A stretch of DNA of 8,832 bases. It comes from an uncultured Porphyromonadaceae bacterium (GTDB lineage Bacteria > Bacteroidota > Bacteroidia > Bacteroidales > Muribaculaceae). Of this stretch, positions 7,185 through 8,832 are shown piece after piece (positions within the stretch are counted from its first letter, which is position 1; every line of letters starts with the position of its first letter). Below the pieces are notes generated by a model, which worked only from the letters and a program-made list of their open reading frames with translations, made no database searches and had not been told where the DNA came from. Both the position numbers and the translations under genes were made by a program. The DNA lies in the NCBI GenBank assembly GCA_900551515.1, contig URWH01000073.1, positions 1 through 8,832 of the forward strand. The letters are read 5' to 3'.

Positions 7185-8588
7185 ATGAACCTTTCAAAAT
7201 TCATCCTTGCAGCCGTCCTCACGACAGGCGCTGCTTCATTCACGGGATGCTCCGACAACGACGATCCCGTGCCCGTCTATCCCGTGACGCTCAGCATCCA
7301 GCTCCCGTCGGAGGTGACCTCGGCCACCGTTCTCAGCGAGCTTTATACCTTTAAAAACGTCAGCAACAACAACGTACAGACATTCAGCTCGGCCGACGAC
7401 ATCGAAGTGGTGCCCGGTCTCTACGACATCACCTACACCGCACAGGTGCGTCTGGCCAACGGCGTTGAATCGACAGTGCGCGCACAGCGCCAGAGCGTGG
7501 AGATCAAGGCCGGCAACAACAGTGTGTCGCTCCAGGCATTCAACACCATCGAGTCCGACGACCTCATCATCGCCGAAGTATTCTTCACAGGCACTACCAC
7601 ATCCACCGGCGCACAGCACCGCGGCGACGACTACATCAAGCTCTACAACAACAGTGACCACGTGATCTACGCCGACGGCATCTCCATCTTCGAGAGCGAC
7701 TTCAACACCACGACCAAACGCGACTACACCCCCGACATCATGAACGAATCGGTGGCCGCATGGTCGGTCTACACCGTTCCGGGCGACGGCACCAAATACC
7801 CCGTGCAGCCCGGCGAGTATTTCCTCATCGCCGACAACGCCTACGACCACCGCACCACCAGCGAGCTGTCGTTCGACCTGTCGCACGCCGACTGCGAATG
7901 GTACGACGTTTCGTCCGTTGCCTCCCAGCAGGATGTCGACAACCCCGACGTGCCCAACATGGATAAGGTCTACTGCTATACCCGCTCCATCTACATGCTC
8001 GCCAACGGCGGCAACCGCGCCGTCGGCATCGCCCGCCTCAACAAATCGGCCGAGAGCTTCCTCACCGACAACAAATATGACTACACCTATATGCTCGTGA
8101 CACCGGCGATAACCAAAGAGATGAGCGGATCGTCATTCTTCATCCCCAACTCCTGCGTGCTCGACGTTGTCAACTGCTCCGTCAAAAACACCTACGCCTG
8201 GAACGTCACCTCACCGGCCCTCGACTGCGGCTGGACATGGTGCTCCGAGACAGCGGCCGACAAAACGCGCTTCTTCACCTCAGTGCGCCGTAAGATGCTC
8301 TACCTCAACGAGCAGGGCAACCCCGTGCTGAAAGACACCAACAACTCGACCGACGACTTCAACGCCCGCGTCACCCCCTCGGAAATCGAGCTTCAGGGAA
8401 CGGCCATCAACGCCGACGGCACCCCCAACACAGCCCACTCACTCAACCCCGTGCCCTGCATCTACGTGACCAGCCGCAAGGACGCCCACGTTGAGGACGG
8501 CAAACTCGCCGACGTAGCCCCCACCATTCTTTCCATCATGGGTCTGCCCCAGCCGAAAGAAATGACCGGCCACTCCCTCATCGACTGA
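7185..8588 (+). CDS. DUF4876-type surface lipoprotein with a GpmI-like C-terminal tail (fusion)
   Basis: The 467-aa product begins with a lipoprotein signal: lipobox FTGC with lipidated Cys22, followed by SDNDD. That closely resembles the acidic Bacteroides lipoprotein-export signal (SDDDD-like) that sends lipoproteins to the cell surface. Residues ~30-118 look like a beta-sandwich domain ([32 protein letters not shown]). Residues ~125-235 resemble a lamin-tail-like fold ([35 protein letters not shown]). I recognise residues up to about 398 (through [16 protein letters not shown]) as DUF4876, a Bacteroidetes family of unknown function usually about 420 aa and found beside TonB receptors. Residues ~406-467 instead match the C-terminus of cofactor-independent phosphoglycerate mutase. 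The gene follows its receptor by 42 bp and ends at a strong terminator. I infer a surface accessory or binding subunit for the receptor. Whether the fused tail is tolerated or inactivating is unknown, and an assembly chimera is possible. Confidence 0.85.
   Translation: MNLSKFILAAVLTTGAASFTGCSDNDDPVPVYPVTLSIQLPSEVTSATVLSELYTFKNVSNNNVQTFSSADDIEVVPGLYDITYTAQVRLANGVESTVRAQRQSVEIKAGNNSVSLQAFNTIESDDLIIAEVFFTGTTTSTGAQHRGDDYIKLYNNSDHVIYADGISIFESDFNTTTKRDYTPDIMNESVAAWSVYTVPGDGTKYPVQPGEYFLIADNAYDHRTTSELSFDLSHADCEWYDVSSVASQQDVDNPDVPNMDKVYCYTRSIYMLANGGNRAVGIARLNKSAESFLTDNKYDYTYMLVTPAITKEMSGSSFFIPNSCVLDVVNCSVKNTYAWNVTSPALDCGWTWCSETAADKTRFFTSVRRKMLYLNEQGNPVLKDTNNSTDDFNARVTPSEIELQGTAINADGTPNTAHSLNPVPCIYVTSRKDAHVEDGKLADVAPTILSIMGLPQPKEMTGHSLID
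8400..8588 (+). other. 3'-end fragment of gpmI (phosphoglycerate mutase) fused in frame to the lipoprotein gene
   Basis: Residues 406-467 of the lipoprotein reading frame read as the tail of Gpm[21 protein letters not shown], then [20 protein letters not shown] and KEMTGHSLI. In GpmI this segment follows the ADHGN metal-binding motif, which is absent here. The histidine of TAHS (His418) corresponds to the last metal ligand of the mutase. The phosphorylated serine and all other metal ligands lie in missing parts, so the fragment cannot catalyse the 3-phosphoglycerate/2-phosphoglycerate interconversion. The exact junction is uncertain, probably between residues 399 and 407. Codon use matches the upstream part, which fits a native rather than foreign origin. 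Confidence 0.8.
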
Positions 8589-8645
8589 GCTAATGCCTGA
8601 CAGCATACTACGACGAACAATCATCCCCTATTCAATATCCCAAGC

Positions 8646-8680
8646 TCCCTCCCTGACATCACGTCGGGGAGGGATTTTTT
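8646..8680 (+). terminator. Rho-independent terminator
   Basis: A 12-bp stem (8646-8657 paired with 8663-8674, one G-T wobble) encloses the 5-nt loop ATCAC and is followed directly by six T residues (8675-8680). It lies 57 bp after the stop codon of the fusion gene and ends the receptor-lipoprotein transcript. Given the GpmI-like tail upstream, it may originally have been the terminator of gpmI. Confidence 0.9.
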
Positions 8681-8832
8681 ATTCGTCGACAGATCGGCTT
8701 TTTGACCTGACTTAGAAACTGCTTAGAGCTTGTTTAATAATTAATGTTGACGGCAGGGTCGCATAGCTTGAGCGGGGTTTTGGCTTGCGACGAAGGAGTG
8801 TACCGAGGTACACGACTGAGGAACAGGGCGAA
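8681..8832. repeat. Right-edge non-coding tract with short repeats; possible end of a dispersed or mobile repeat
   Basis: No complete gene is seen from 8681 to the edge. At 8711-8732 there are two tandem, similar 11-mers (CTTAGAAACTG and CTTAGAGCTTG). At 8798-8813 a perfect inverted repeat GTGTACC-GA-GGTACAC is present. On the minus strand a frame is open from the edge to a stop at 8734-8736 (32 codons), but it is too short to judge. The structure recalls multi-copy repeat or insertion-element ends in Bacteroidales, but that is an impression and not verified. Confidence 0.25.

Noticed and set aside
8734..8832. Minus-strand coding fragment of 32 codons at the right edge
   Set aside because: It is too short, has no recognisable domain and no visible start, and overlaps repeat-like sequence; kept only as a remark.

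Overview
The window looks like a chromosomal piece of a G+C-rich Bacteroidales bacterium (by eye roughly 60% G+C; Muribaculaceae-like is my best guess, not proven). Supporting signs are a TonB-dependent receptor with an N-terminal carboxypeptidase-regulatory-like domain, a lipoprotein with a Bacteroidetes-type surface-export signal, TAnnTTTG-type promoter motifs, A-rich leaders without Shine-Dalgarno sequences, and a GH89 glycosidase and C69 dipeptidase of the kinds common in gut Bacteroidales.

Layout. Positions 1-1943 (minus strand) hold most of a secreted GH89 alpha-N-acetylglucosaminidase whose C-terminus lies beyond the left edge. A 106-bp divergent intergenic region (1944-2049) separates it from a plus-strand pair: a secreted C69-family N-terminal-nucleophile dipeptidase (2050-3693) and, 12 bp later, cytidine deaminase cdd (3706-4182). 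An intergenic region with an 18-bp perfect inverted repeat and a good Bacteroidetes promoter leads into a second plus-strand unit: a 930-aa TonB-dependent receptor (4350-7142) and a DUF4876-type surface lipoprotein (7185-8588). A strong intrinsic terminator (8646-8680) closes this unit. The last ~130 bp have no clear gene but contain small repeats that may mark the edge of a dispersed or mobile repeat.

How the genes relate. The receptor and lipoprotein probably form an outer-membrane uptake pair for an unidentified ligand; there is no SusD, so this is not a classic polysaccharide utilisation locus. The GH89 enzyme and dipeptidase are exported hydrolases acting on host or dietary glycans and peptides, while Cdd is cytoplasmic pyrimidine salvage.

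The main surprise is the end of the lipoprotein gene. Its last ~60 residues are not DUF4876-like but match the C-terminus of cofactor-independent phosphoglycerate mutase (GpmI), in frame and followed directly by a terminator. This points to a gene fusion, most simply an in-frame deletion between two adjacent genes, or to an assembly chimera. I did not find a complete new defence or mobile system here.
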